Shown piece by piece: positions 1-8,622 of a stretch of DNA of 64,000 bases. Source of the DNA: Thermococcus sp. (GTDB lineage: Archaea; Methanobacteriota_B; Thermococci; Thermococcales; Thermococcaceae). The DNA lies in the NCBI RefSeq assembly GCF_015521605.1, contig NZ_WANV01000030.1, positions 158,338-222,337 of the forward strand, given 5' to 3'. The notes beneath the pieces are model-generated. The model did no database searches, was not told the DNA's origin, and saw only the letters and a list, made by a program, of their open reading frames with translations. How positions within the stretch are numbered: position 1 is the stretch's first letter; each line of letters opens with the position of its first letter. The translations under genes were made by a program, and so were the position numbers.

Positions 1-805
1 CATGGCGGAGCGGGAGCAGTTCGACGTCAAAGGTGTCGAGAACCCACTGGATCACGAACTCGTTCTCCTCCGGCTCAAGGGAGCAGGTGGAGTAGACGAG
101 GACTCCACCTTTCCTTAGGACGCTTAGACCCTTCTCAAGGAGCTTCATCTGCAGGTTCTGGCAGAACTTCACGTCGTCCATAGTGCGGTTGGCCTTCCTC
201 TCGGGGTTCTTGTGTATCGTCCCTGAGCCGGTGCAGGGTGCGTCGAGGAGAATTTTGTCGAACTCAACTCCGAGTTCATCGATGTAGAGGGACGACCGGT
301 GGATTAGAACCGTGTTGGTAACGCCAAGGCGAGAAAGATTAAGCCTCGTCTCCTTAAGCCTCTCCTCGCCGACGTCGAAGGCGTAAATGATGCCCTCGTT
401 CTCCATCAGCTGGGCGAGGTAAGAGGTTTTCCCGCCCGGCGCTGCCGCCATGTCGGCGACGGTCTCGCCGGGCTTCGGATCAAGAGCCACGGGAGGATAC
501 ATTGAGCTTGCTTCCTGAATGTAGAGGAGGCCGCTCAGGTATTCCGAAGTGGAGGTTATCGAGAAGGGCTCGCGCGTGAGGCAGAAGCCTTCCCTCGCCC
601 AGGGGACGCGCTTAAACTGGAAGCCCTTCTTGTTGAGGAGCTTGGTGAGCTTTGGAACCTCTATTCGGAGTGTATTAACGCGGAAGCACCTCGGCAGGGG
701 CTTCTCCATCGCCTCGGCTATTGCTAAAGCCCTCTCGCCCCAGAGGGCGTAATACCTCTCCGCAAAGGTCTTTGAGTAGCCGAGGCTGAAGAGCTTTTCT
801 AGCAT
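1..805 (-). CDS. NOL1/NOP2/Sun-family RNA m5C methyltransferase (C-terminus cut by window edge)
   Basis: S-adenosylmethionine-dependent cytosine-C5 methyltransferase acting on tRNA or rRNA. The leftward frame is open from an ATG at 805 to the window edge (about 268 codons visible). Visible motifs: MAAAPGGK (SAM-binding loop), DAPCTGSGT with the PC of motif IV, and YSTCSLEPEENE with the catalytic TC of motif VI. The N-terminal 100 residues carry the FRVNTLR-type segment usual before the Rossmann domain. Family members are about 310-450 residues, so the C-terminal tail is missing here. The RNA target cannot be read from the sequence. It is divergent from the ATPase gene across about 100 bp. Confidence 0.9.
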   Translation of the reverse strand, partial: MLEKLFSLGYSKTFAERYYALWGERALAIAEAMEKPLPRCFRVNTLRIEVPKLTKLLNKKGFQFKRVPWAREGFCLTREPFSITSTSEYLSGLLYIQEASSMYPPVALDPKPGETVADMAAAPGGKTSYLAQLMENEGIIYAFDVGEERLKETRLNLSRLGVTNTVLIHRSSLYIDELGVEFDKILLDAPCTGSGTIHKNPERKANRTMDDVKFCQNLQMKLLEKGLSVLRKGGVLVYSTCSLEPEENEFVIQWVLDTFDVELLPLRH

Positions 806-904
806 GTTTGGGAGTTGGGGGAAGGGTTTAAAAGGTTCTTCGTCGGGACAGAATGATGTAGAAAGATTATTATACTTTGTGAACATCATTTTAACGGTGG
901 TCTC

Positions 905-2230
905 ATGTTCGTGGACAGGGAGCGGGAGCTGGCGTTCCTCGAAAGAAAGTGGAAGAAAAGCGGGGCCCAGCTCATAGTAATATACGGGCGGAGAAGGGTC
1001 GGGAAGACGATGCTCCTCAAGGAGTTCCTGAAGGACAAGAGGGGCGTTTACTTCCTTGCCACAGCTGATTCTGTGGATGAGAACGTTAAAGAACTCGCGG
1101 GAAAGCTCTCGGAACTCACCGGTAGGGAATACTTCAGAGACGTGAACGATTTCGGGAAGCTCCTCCGCTACCTTGCCGACGAAACGCGTGGCAAGAGGGT
1201 CCTCATAGTTCTGGACGAGTTTCAGTACCTGATGAAGCTCAATCCCGGGATTCTGAGCGTTCTTCAGAAGGTCTGGGACGAGCACCTCATTGATACTGGG
1301 GTGTTCCTCGTGCTCTGCGGCTCCTCCATCGGGATGATGGAGAGGACACTCGAGTACAAGAGCCCGCTCTACGGGAGGAGGACGGGGCAGTGGAAGGTTG
1401 AGCCGTTCGACATCAGGGGAATAGTCAGGATGCTCCCGGATAGGGACATGGAGGAGCTCGTGAAGGTTTACGCCATCTTTGGAGGGGTTCCGTTCTACCT
1501 CGATATCGTGAAGAACCTGTCCGCTGAGGAAGCCGTCAGGGAAAAGGTCCTGAGGAAGGGTGAGGTCCTCTACGAGGAGCCAGAGTTCCTTCTACGGGAG
1601 GAGCTTAGGGAGCCGAGGGTTTACAAGCTGATACTCAAGGGCATTTCCCTCGGCTATGAAACCCTTGGGGAGCTGGTCAGCTTCACTGGCCTGGACAGAG
1701 GCAACATCTCAAGGTACCTCGACGTCCTTGAGCGGCTTGATTTGATTGCCTACGAGCTCCCCTACGGGAGGAGAAAGAGGGGGCGCTACTACATCAGGGA
1801 CAACTTCTTCAACTTCTGGTTCCGCTTCGTCTATCCCAACTTGGCCGACTTAGAGCTCGGACTGGTGGGTGAGGTATGGAAGAAGATTGAGCGCGAGCTT
1901 AACGCCTACTATGGCAAGATGTTCGAACGCCTTGTTAGGGAGATGCTCAGGCTCAGAATCCTCGACCTCGGGCAGAGGAAGGTTGCAAGGTGGTGGCACA
2001 AGGGGGAAGAGATAGATGCCGTCGCGGAGCTTGAAGACGGCCTGCTCTTCGTCGAGGTGAAGTGGAGCGAGCTGAAGAAGAGGGAAGCTGAGAGGGTTCT
2101 TGAAGATCTGAAGGCGAAGGCAGAGAGCTTCAACGCCGAGAACAAGAGGTTTTTGCTCGTCGCAAAGAGGATTGAAGGAAAAGGCGAGGAGATGATGGAC
2201 CTGAACGACCTTGAAAGGCTCGTCCGCTAA
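905..2230 (+). CDS. AAA ATPase fused to a DUF234 PD-(D/E)XK nuclease-like domain
   Basis: Archaeal ATPase of the ATPase_2/DUF234 type, 441 aa. Seen: Walker A GRRRVGKT near residues 28-35, Walker B VLIVLDEFQ near 98-106, a sensor-like CGSS segment, a winged-helix stretch around 225-290, and a C-terminal region with D371, E384 and K386 in EIDAV...VEVKW. That spacing matches the PD-(D/E)XK nuclease core that DUF234 is thought to carry. These proteins are common in Thermococcales; their role is not settled (proposals include nucleic-acid processing and defence). The start is the ATG after AACGGTGGTCTC. TTTGTGAA lies just upstream and several TTTCACAAA copies lie downstream; a link to the protein is only inference. 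Confidence 0.85.
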   Translation: MFVDRERELAFLERKWKKSGAQLIVIYGRRRVGKTMLLKEFLKDKRGVYFLATADSVDENVKELAGKLSELTGREYFRDVNDFGKLLRYLADETRGKRVLIVLDEFQYLMKLNPGILSVLQKVWDEHLIDTGVFLVLCGSSIGMMERTLEYKSPLYGRRTGQWKVEPFDIRGIVRMLPDRDMEELVKVYAIFGGVPFYLDIVKNLSAEEAVREKVLRKGEVLYEEPEFLLREELREPRVYKLILKGISLGYETLGELVSFTGLDRGNISRYLDVLERLDLIAYELPYGRRKRGRYYIRDNFFNFWFRFVYPNLADLELGLVGEVWKKIERELNAYYGKMFERLVREMLRLRILDLGQRKVARWWHKGEEIDAVAELEDGLLFVEVKWSELKKREAERVLEDLKAKAESFNAENKRFLLVAKRIEGKGEEMMDLNDLERLVR

Positions 2231-2370
2231 AGCCTCGTGAAGGTTTTCTCTGCCTTTTCGAGTTCTCTCCTCTTGAGGCAGTGGAGGGCGAGTTACCAAT
2301 CAAAATTGGAGAAGTAGTTATCCCCAGTTCTCCTCGTCAGCTGGGACTGCATCACAACAACGGATTACCC

Positions 2371-2470
2371 ACTTTCACAAATCAGCCCATTTGTGAAACC
2401 GTACTTTCACAAAAGTGCCGTTTTATGGAAGAAGACTTTCACAAACCGCCCCCATAAAAACTGACTTTCA
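2371..2470. repeat. Cluster of ACTTTCACAAA motifs downstream of the ATPase gene
   Basis: The 285 bp between the ATPase and argF hold ACTTTCACAAA at 2371-2381, its inverted core TTTGTGAAA at 2390-2398, further direct copies at 2403-2413 and 2435-2445, and a partial copy at 2464-2470. A related ACTTTGTGAA is at 874-883, just before the ATPase start. The first direct and inverted pair forms a TTTCACAAA-N8-TTTGTGAAA palindrome able to form a hairpin. It could be a protein-binding site cluster, the terminator of the ATPase gene, or both. No gene is visible in this stretch. Confidence 0.6.
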
Positions 2471-2515
2471 GGGAAGGCCAAGTGTTAGAAGGAAAACAAA
2501 GTGAAGAAAAAGCCC

Positions 2516-3463
2516 TCAAACCTTAATGCCACCCATAACCAGGGCCATGACGGCCTTCTGGGCGTGGAGCCTGTTCTCGGCCTCGTCGAAGACGACGCTG
2601 TTCGGGCTGTCAACGACGTCGTCGGTGACCTCCTCGCCCCTGTGAGCCGGGAGGCAGTGCATGAAGATATAGTCCGGCTTGGCGTGCTTGACGAGCTCCC
2701 TGTTGACCTGGAATGGCTGGAATATCTTCCTCCTCTCCTCGGCTTCCGCTTCCTGACCCATGCTCGCCCAGACGTCGGTGTAGATGACGTCAGCGTCCTT
2801 GACGGCTTTAATCGGGTCGTGGAGGAGCTCGAATGAGCCGCCGCTCTCGGCCGCGTTCTGCTCCGCCCACTTGATGACCTTCTTGTCCGGCTCGTAGCCT
2901 TCCGGAGTTGCGACGACAACGTTCGCCCCAAGCTTGGTTCCGGCTATCATGAGGGAGTGGGCGACGTTGTTTCCGTCACCGACGTAGACGACCTTGAGTC
3001 CCTGAATCCTGCCCTTCTTCTCAAGTATGGTCTGGTAGTCGGCAAGAGCCTGGCACGGATGGGAGAAGTCGGAGAGGCCGTTGATAACGGGAACGTCGGC
3101 GTACTTGGCGAGGTCCTCAACGTCCTTGTGGGCGTAAACCCTCGCCATTATTCCGTCGACGTACCTGCTGAGGACGCGGGCGGTGTCGGCTATCGTCTCG
3201 CCGCGCCTGAGCTGAAGGTCCTGGGCGTTGAGATAGAGGCCGTAGCCTCCGAGCTGGTAGATTCCAACCTCGAAGGAAATCCTCGTCCTGGTAGAGGGCT
3301 TCTGGAAGATCATGGCCAGAGTTTTACCCTCAAGAACGCGGTGCGGCTTGCCTATCTTGTTCCATATCTTCATCATTTCGGCGGTTTTGAGAATAGTTTC
3401 AATCTCCTCCCTCGTGAAGTCCTGAAGGCAGAGAACGTCCCTTCCTGCAAGGCTAACCACCAT
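2516..3463 (-). CDS. argF: Ornithine carbamoyltransferase
   Basis: Catalyses carbamoyl phosphate plus ornithine to citrulline in arginine biosynthesis, and possibly arginine catabolism in the cytoplasm. Signature motifs: KPSTRTR (carbamoyl-phosphate binding) near residue 55, HPCQ near 140, the DVWASMG segment and HCLPAHRGEE near 270 with the active-site Cys. It closely resembles the Pyrococcus furiosus enzyme over its whole length (315 aa from this start). I chose the third in-frame start (ATG at 3463, MVVSLAGRD) because GGTGAT sits four bases before it; GTG at 3472 overlaps that site. No other arginine genes are adjacent. Confidence 0.97.
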   Translation of the reverse strand: MVVSLAGRDVLCLQDFTREEIETILKTAEMMKIWNKIGKPHRVLEGKTLAMIFQKPSTRTRISFEVGIYQLGGYGLYLNAQDLQLRRGETIADTARVLSRYVDGIMARVYAHKDVEDLAKYADVPVINGLSDFSHPCQALADYQTILEKKGRIQGLKVVYVGDGNNVAHSLMIAGTKLGANVVVATPEGYEPDKKVIKWAEQNAAESGGSFELLHDPIKAVKDADVIYTDVWASMGQEAEAEERRKIFQPFQVNRELVKHAKPDYIFMHCLPAHRGEEVTDDVVDSPNSVVFDEAENRLHAQKAVMALVMGGIKV

Positions 3464-3698
3464 GTGCATCACCGTTTAATGCTGGCGCTCCCTTTTAATA
3501 ACCCTTTCGTCGGATAAATCTGCTTCCGGCTGAAATCTTTTGAGCACTAACGCTCGGGAGCTTTCCAAATGTAATGGGCATTGAAGCATATATACATCCA
3601 TCAATGCAGTTCGGATGGAAATGTGTCCGAGATTTTATTGGTGTAAGTGGAAATCCTTTTATAAGATTAGAGCTTTTATTAACGTTGAGGTGGTTCGA

Positions 3699-4223
3699 AT
3701 GGCAGACCTTAAGAACGCGAAGATGTTGGGTGGCATAGGAGCCATACTTACTGTGGTGGGGCTTGGCTTCATTGGCTTCATCCTGAAGCTCTTTGCGGTG
3801 AAGAACATCGCAGAGGCCACTGGCAGGGACGAGATATTCAGCAAATACCTCTGGGCGGCGATACTCAGCATAATAGCCACCCTCGTCTGGGTCGGAACAG
3901 TCTGGGGATCGATACTCGGGATGGGAATGATAGAATCCCCTGGGATTGGCCTCGGAATGCTGGGGGCCGGGGGCATAATAGCCGCGATCCTGATGATAGT
4001 CGGTGTCTGGTTCATGAAGCAGAGCTATGACATGATTTCAGAGGAAACGGGCGTCGGTCTGTTCCACACGACGGCACTGCTGTACCTGGTGGGAGCGATA
4101 CTGATGATAGTCATGATTGGCATGCTGCTCATAGTTATAGCGGCAATCCTTGAGATAGTGGCCTTCTTCTCCCTGCCCGATGAGATCTCCCAGTCCGCGG
4201 AGGAGCCAGTACCGGTTTCCTGA
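3699..4223 (+). CDS. DUF996 multi-pass membrane protein
   Basis: 174-aa protein with about four to five hydrophobic helices, starting MADLKNAKMLGGIGAI. The layout (N-terminal LKN..MLGGIGAILT, a helix ending in ILKLFAVKNIAEATG, and a conserved Trp-rich third helix) matches DUF996 proteins of Thermococcales and Sulfolobales, whose function is unknown. The start is the ATG after GAGGTGGTTCGA. A TATA-like CCTTTTATAAG lies at about 3655-3665. Two tandem paralogs occur at 39740-40977, so the family is amplified in this genome. Confidence 0.8.
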   Translation: MADLKNAKMLGGIGAILTVVGLGFIGFILKLFAVKNIAEATGRDEIFSKYLWAAILSIIATLVWVGTVWGSILGMGMIESPGIGLGMLGAGGIIAAILMIVGVWFMKQSYDMISEETGVGLFHTTALLYLVGAILMIVMIGMLLIVIAAILEIVAFFSLPDEISQSAEEPVPVS

Positions 4224-4441
4224 TTGGAACACTGGTCTCTGTTCTTTTCGTCTTTTATACAGAACCAGTACCCCGAACCGGCGGGCTTATGAAAAGCTTT
4301 GAAAATTCTGGGGCTGATGAAGTGTCCATTGAAGAAAATTCAGCCGAGTGGGTGTCGGGGGTATTTTGCCCTTCAAACAGCCCTCTTTAACCCCTCGGTA
4401 AACCTAATAAACTCATCCCTCTTCTATCTCTGGTGGCACGT

Positions 4442-5191
4442 ATGGGGAATGGAATCAAGGTTACCCTTGTCAATTATACAAAAAAGCCCCTGGAAACCGT
4501 CACATGGGCAGCATTGATAAGCTACTGGGATGAATGGGAGACGGAGGCTTTCGAGCGCATGGGTCAGAAGGACGTCGAGATGCACCTTCCCAAGGTTCTC
4601 GGCTACGGGCACGAGTCCATCTTGGAGCACGCAACGCTGACCTTTGCGATAGAGGGGTGTTCTCGCGTTTGTTCGCACCAGCTCGTAAGGCACAGGCTTG
4701 CAAGTTATACCCAACAGTCACAGAGGTATATAAAATTAAACTTAAATGATATAGAGGAGACCTTCGTGATCCCCAACGGTATAAAGGAAGACCCCGAGCT
4801 CCTTGAGGAGTGGAAGGAGCTCATGAAGAAGAGCATTGAGCTGTACAGGAAGAGTATCGAGCGCGGCCGACACCAGGAGGATGCCCGCTTTATACTCCCT
4901 CAGGCGGTCAGGACAAAGCTTGTCGTTACGATGAACCTCCGCGAGCTCAAGCACTTCCTCGGTCTTAGGGCCTGTGAGAGGGCCCAGTGGGAGATACGGG
5001 AAGTCGCGTGGAAGATGCTCGAAGAGATAGCGAGGAACGAGGAACTCAGGCCGGTGATAAAGTGGGCAAAGCTCGGGCCGAGATGCATCCATCTCGGCTA
5101 CTGTCCGGAGGGCGAGCTGATGCCGCCCGGCTGCTGGAGGAGGACGAGGGAGAAGTGGAAGGCCCTGGCGGGTTCCAAACCAACGGTTTAA
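4442..5191 (+). CDS. thyX: Flavin-dependent thymidylate synthase
   Basis: Makes dTMP from dUMP using FAD, NADPH and methylene-tetrahydrofolate (or an archaeal equivalent). The ThyX signature RHRxxSxxxxSxRY is present as RHRLASYTQQSQRY at residues 83-96, and the LGYGHESILEHA segment near residue 53 belongs to the FAD/dUMP pocket. Length of 249 aa is typical of archaeal ThyX. The start is the ATG at 4442 with GGTGG five bases upstream; an in-frame GTG at 4433 overlaps that ribosome binding site. The C-terminus carries a short basic and Trp-containing extension (CPEGELMPPGCWRRTREKW) seen in the archaeal branch. Confidence 0.96.
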   Translation: MGNGIKVTLVNYTKKPLETVTWAALISYWDEWETEAFERMGQKDVEMHLPKVLGYGHESILEHATLTFAIEGCSRVCSHQLVRHRLASYTQQSQRYIKLNLNDIEETFVIPNGIKEDPELLEEWKELMKKSIELYRKSIERGRHQEDARFILPQAVRTKLVVTMNLRELKHFLGLRACERAQWEIREVAWKMLEEIARNEELRPVIKWAKLGPRCIHLGYCPEGELMPPGCWRRTREKWKALAGSKPTV

Positions 5192-5238
5192 GAAACCTTT
5201 TTACATGGCTTTTCTCTACAAATCCCCGGTGAGTAATT

Positions 5239-5934
5239 ATGAAAATCAAGAGCTGTGAGGTGGAACTGCCCCATTCATGGGAGAGCCTCCAGGTAATCCT
5301 TAGCGAACCTAAAAAGACCCTCCCGTTCTTCCCTTACTTCGAGAGCTTACACGATGACACGGTTAGATTCAAGGTCCCCCGGTTCATCTTTGACTTTGGT
5401 TATGAGTTCAAGCTGGCCTTGGGCTTCAGAAAGAACGGTGCAGTGTACACATTTACCGGGGAGAAGGGCGTGCTTACGGTAACCTTTGAGATGGAGGGAA
5501 ACAGGCTTAAGGTGACCGCCAGCTGGTCTGGATTCGGCGAGCTTCTCATGGGCAAGCCCTTGGAGAACTTCGCCAGAGGAATAGCGGAGGCCATAAAGGA
5601 CTTCTGCAGTGCTCAAGCGACCTGCCCGGTGCTGGAGCTGGAGTCCGATGAGGGCGTGGTTCATCACGTTACCCCCGAGAGCGCCCCGGCTCTCATCAAG
5701 AGGATAGTCTGGGAGCTCAGGGGCGAGGACTTCGTCCTCGAAGGTGTGTCCGAGAAGGGTGTCAGGCTCTCTGTGACCGTGAGGGAAGGCAGGCTCGTTA
5801 GGCTCACGGTGAGGGATCCGCTCAACAAAGAAACGGTGGTCGAGGCGGACCTCCCGGTGCTGGAGATAGGTCCTGAACTCTTTGAGGGTCTTCCCTTGGA
5901 CGATACGTTTAAGATAAAGGTCAGGAGGATTTAA
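5239..5934 (+). CDS. Conserved hypothetical protein, START-like (STK_08120/DUF3211-type)
   Basis: 231-aa soluble protein with no signal peptide or membrane helix. It starts with a polyketide-cyclase/START-like pattern (strand, PHSWESLQVILSEPKKTLPFF, then alternating strands and a C-terminal helix near residue 115), followed by a second beta-rich half from about residue 130. This resembles the DUF3211 proteins of Sulfolobus and Thermococcus, for which only structures are known. The start is the ATG after GGTGAGTAATT. Its 3' end overlaps the convergent HIT gene by 14 bp. Family assignment is from general pattern and moderately sure. Confidence 0.6.
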   Translation: MKIKSCEVELPHSWESLQVILSEPKKTLPFFPYFESLHDDTVRFKVPRFIFDFGYEFKLALGFRKNGAVYTFTGEKGVLTVTFEMEGNRLKVTASWSGFGELLMGKPLENFARGIAEAIKDFCSAQATCPVLELESDEGVVHHVTPESAPALIKRIVWELRGEDFVLEGVSEKGVRLSVTVREGRLVRLTVRDPLNKETVVEADLPVLEIGPELFEGLPLDDTFKIKVRRI

Positions 5935-6427
5935 ACGTCTCCTCAACTATTTCATCTATCGCTGCCTTGAGTTCATCGTAGGCTTCTTCAAGCGATTCGG
6001 GTATTACCTTGGTGTCGGCTATCACCGGCATGAAGTTTGTATCTCCGTTCCACCTCGGCACTATGTGGAGGTGCACGTGGTCGTCTATTCCAGCGCCGGC
6101 AACGCGGCCGAGGTTCACACCCATGTTGAAGCCGTGGGGGTTCATGGTCCTCCTTAGGGCCTTTATCACGAGCTGGGAAAGCTGCATCATCTCAAGCAGC
6201 TCTTGGTCCGTTAAATCCTCCCATTTCCCAACGTGCCGGTAAGGGACTATCATAACATGGCCCGGGTTGTACGGGTAGTTGTTCATTATTATGAAGCAGT
6301 GCTCCCCGCGGTAGAGGATGAGCCTCTCCCTATCGCGGTTTTCTTTGGGGAAATCGCAGAATATGCAGCCGTCGTGCTTTGGTGAGCGTATGTACTCGAT
6401 GCGCCACGGGGCCCACATTATTTTCAT
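5921..6427 (-). CDS. HIT-family nucleotide hydrolase/transferase
   Basis: Histidine-triad protein of 168 aa, probably acting on dinucleoside polyphosphates or adenylated nucleotides. The triad HVHLHIVP places H117, H119 and H121 at the active site, with H121 the expected nucleophile relative. The N-terminus MWAPWRIEYI and the CIFC pair (C21, C24) match the Ap4A-phosphorylase-like HIT branch found across archaea and actinobacteria. The start ATG follows GGAGGTGAGGGA. It is convergent with, and overlaps by 14 bp, the preceding rightward gene. The exact substrate is unknown. Confidence 0.92.
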   Translation of the reverse strand: MKIMWAPWRIEYIRSPKHDGCIFCDFPKENRDRERLILYRGEHCFIIMNNYPYNPGHVMIVPYRHVGKWEDLTDQELLEMMQLSQLVIKALRRTMNPHGFNMGVNLGRVAGAGIDDHVHLHIVPRWNGDTNFMPVIADTKVIPESLEEAYDELKAAIDEIVEETFKSS

Positions 6428-6553
6428 TCCCTCACCTCCAGTGGGAGAAAGGGGGAAGGGTTAAAAGCTTTTTTGAAACGCCTGGTGGTGACAGTCCAAA
6501 TCCGGTCAACAAAGCTTTTAACTCCAGGCCGCTACTCACTCCAGGTGATAGAC

Positions 6554-7789
6554 ATGAAGAAGAGAAAGGGACTTCTCATAATCCTTGACGGTCTCGGGGA
6601 CAGGCCGGTAAAGGAGTTCGGCGGGAAAACCCCTCTTGAGTACGCAAACACGCCCAACATGGACGGGCTCGCGAGATGGGGAATGTTGGGCCAGCAGGAT
6701 CCGATAAAGCCCGGTCAGCCTGCCGGTAGCGACACCGCCCACCTTAGCATCTTTGGCTACGACCCCTACAAGGTCTACCGCGGGAGAGGTTTCCTGGAAG
6801 CTGTTGGCGTTGGCCTTGACCTCGATAGGGACGACCTGGCCTTCCGCGTGAACTTCGCGACCATCGAGAATGGCATCATAACTGACAGAAGGGCCGGGAG
6901 GATAAGCACTGAAGAAGCACACGAGCTGGCGAAGGCCATTCAGGAGGAGGTGAAGCTTCCAGTTGAGTTCATCTTCGTCGGTGCGACCGGCCACAGGGCC
7001 GTTCTCGTGCTCAAGGGCATGGCCAAGGGATACCGCGTCGGCGAGAACGACCCCCACGAGGCCGGAAAGCCGCCCCACGAGTTCACCTGGGAGGACGAGG
7101 AGAGCAGGCGCGTTGCCGAGATACTCAACGATTTCGTCAGGCAGGCACATGAGGTTCTCGAAAGACATCCAGTTAATGAGGAGCGCAGGAAGGCAGGCAA
7201 GCCCGTGGCCAACTACCTCCTCGTTAGGGGCGCCGGGACGTACCCCGACATACCGATGAAGTTCACCGAGCAGTGGAAGGTGAAAGCGGCAGCGGTTGTT
7301 GCGGTTTCCCTCGTTAAGGGCGTCGCCAGGGCGATAGGCTTCGACATATACACCCCCGACGGAGCCACCGGCGAGTACAACACCGACGAGATGGCCAAAG
7401 CAAGGAAGGTCGTGGAGCTCCTCAAGGAATACGACTTCGTCTTCCTGCACTTCAAGCCGACCGATGCCGCTGGCCACGACAACAACCCGAGGCTCAAGGC
7501 AGAGATGATTGAAAAGGCGGACAGGATGATAGGCTACATAGTTGACAACATTGACCTTGAGGACGTTGTCATCGCCATAACCGGTGACCACTCGACGCCC
7601 TGCGAAGTGATGAACCACAGCGGCGACCCGGTTCCGGTGCTCATAGCCGGGGGAGGTGTCAGGGCGGATCACACCGAGAGCTTCGGCGAGCGCGAGTGCA
7701 TGCGCGGCGGCCTCGGCAGGATAAAGGGCCACGACATCGTGCCGATAATGATGGACCTCATGAACAGGAGCGAGAAGTTTGGGGCCTAA
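6554..7789 (+). CDS. apgM: 2,3-bisphosphoglycerate-independent phosphoglycerate mutase, archaeal type
   Basis: Interconverts 3- and 2-phosphoglycerate in glycolysis/gluconeogenesis. It belongs to the alkaline phosphatase superfamily: DGLGDRP near residue 12 gives metal ligands, S59 in AGSDTAHLS is the phospho-acceptor, and TGDHSTP plus KPTDAAGHDN provide further metal ligands. At 411 aa it matches archaeal aPGAM rather than the 510-aa bacterial iPGM. The ATG at 6554 is preceded by CCAGGTGATAGAC; an upstream in-frame extension to 6473 lacks a ribosome binding site. CTTTTAAC at about 6515 is a likely TATA element. Confidence 0.96.
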   Translation: MKKRKGLLIILDGLGDRPVKEFGGKTPLEYANTPNMDGLARWGMLGQQDPIKPGQPAGSDTAHLSIFGYDPYKVYRGRGFLEAVGVGLDLDRDDLAFRVNFATIENGIITDRRAGRISTEEAHELAKAIQEEVKLPVEFIFVGATGHRAVLVLKGMAKGYRVGENDPHEAGKPPHEFTWEDEESRRVAEILNDFVRQAHEVLERHPVNEERRKAGKPVANYLLVRGAGTYPDIPMKFTEQWKVKAAAVVAVSLVKGVARAIGFDIYTPDGATGEYNTDEMAKARKVVELLKEYDFVFLHFKPTDAAGHDNNPRLKAEMIEKADRMIGYIVDNIDLEDVVIAITGDHSTPCEVMNHSGDPVPVLIAGGGVRADHTESFGERECMRGGLGRIKGHDIVPIMMDLMNRSEKFGA

Positions 7790-7833
7790 ACGAGCTTTTG
7801 GCTCTCCTCTTACTTGTTTTAGGCTATTTTGGT

Positions 7834-7869
7834 TCTCCCAGTGTGTATGTGCGGATGTTGTTTGGGAGA
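7834..7869. terminator. Perfect 7-bp hairpin between convergent genes
   Basis: TCTCCCA at 7834-7840 pairs with TGGGAGA at 7863-7869. The outer TTTTGGT and ACCAAAG can extend the stem imperfectly. It sits in the 133 bp between the convergent apgM and MBL genes, where a shared transcription end is expected. Archaeal termination depends mainly on T-runs, so the hairpin may simply shape the 3' UTRs. No coding potential of its own is evident. Confidence 0.4.
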
Positions 7870-7922
7870 CGCGGAAGAACACCAAAGGAATCGGGAAGAA
7901 GCCCAAAGAAGTCTGAATCCCT

Positions 7923-8528
7923 TCAAAGACCAAGCCTCTTCACAAGCTCCTCGACTTTCTCCTTCCCGTTTCCCAGCAGGGGCTCTCCATGGGCGGGCAG
8001 GAGGTTCTCGAAGTCCACCTCAAGGAGCTCCGCTATTCTCTTCCTGTTCATCTCCGGGTCGAGGGAGTACTGCTGAGGCACCTCTTCGAGCCTTCCGTTG
8101 CGTTCTACAACCAGGTCGCCGACGAAGAGGCTCTTCGTTCCCTCGTCGAGGAGGCATATGCTTCCCCTCGTGTGGCCCGGCTTGTGAAGAACCTTAAAGC
8201 CCTCGAATACCTCTCCATCCTGGAGTTTTACGTCCGGCTCAATCCCGGTCTTCTCTGCTATGCCCTCTACCTCGTCCCTGTGGGCGGCTATGACGGCTTC
8301 TGTCCTCTCCCTAAGGCACTTCAGTGAGCCTGTGTGGTCGAGGTGGCCGTGAGTGAGAATTATCGCCTTCAGGGGCTTTCCAATCTCCCCGACGGCATCT
8401 AGTATTTTCCCGCAGGTCGTCTCTATGCCGGTATCAACGGCCACAAGATGGTCTCCTCTGTCAACGAGGTAGACATTGACGAAGGAGTCAAATATCCGGT
8501 AGACTCCCGGAAAAACCTCCTCATGCAT
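7923..8528 (-). CDS. Metallo-beta-lactamase-fold hydrolase
   Basis: Single-domain MBL-fold hydrolase of about 201 aa, expected to bind two metals through THGHLDHTG (near residue 60), H in KPGHTRGS and the DLVV aspartate, with a late HGEP histidine. It resembles the glyoxalase II-like/YcbL group of small thioester or phosphodiester hydrolases, but the substrate cannot be told. The ATG at 8528 is preceded by GAGGTGAGCTTT; the in-frame GTG at 8537 overlaps this ribosome binding site. It is divergent from the aldo/keto reductase gene. Confidence 0.9.
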   Translation of the reverse strand: MHEEVFPGVYRIFDSFVNVYLVDRGDHLVAVDTGIETTCGKILDAVGEIGKPLKAIILTHGHLDHTGSLKCLRERTEAVIAAHRDEVEGIAEKTGIEPDVKLQDGEVFEGFKVLHKPGHTRGSICLLDEGTKSLFVGDLVVERNGRLEEVPQQYSLDPEMNRKRIAELLEVDFENLLPAHGEPLLGNGKEKVEELVKRLGL

Positions 8529-8622
8529 AAAGCTCACCTCATTCAGGTTTTCATCTTAACCCTAAAATCGTTTTCGGATAAACTTATTAAGGTGGGATCC
8601 AAAAGTTGTTTTAGGTGATGGT

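Noticed and set aside
4308..4345. GGCTGATGA...TTCAGCC before thyX as a C/D box RNA
   Set aside because: The GGCTGA/TCAGCC stem is present but there is no usable box D, and box C is inside the stem.
6536..7933. Long leftward open frame (465 codons) opposite apgM
   Set aside because: It is the antisense of a clear apgM gene, has no ribosome binding site and no recognisable domain.
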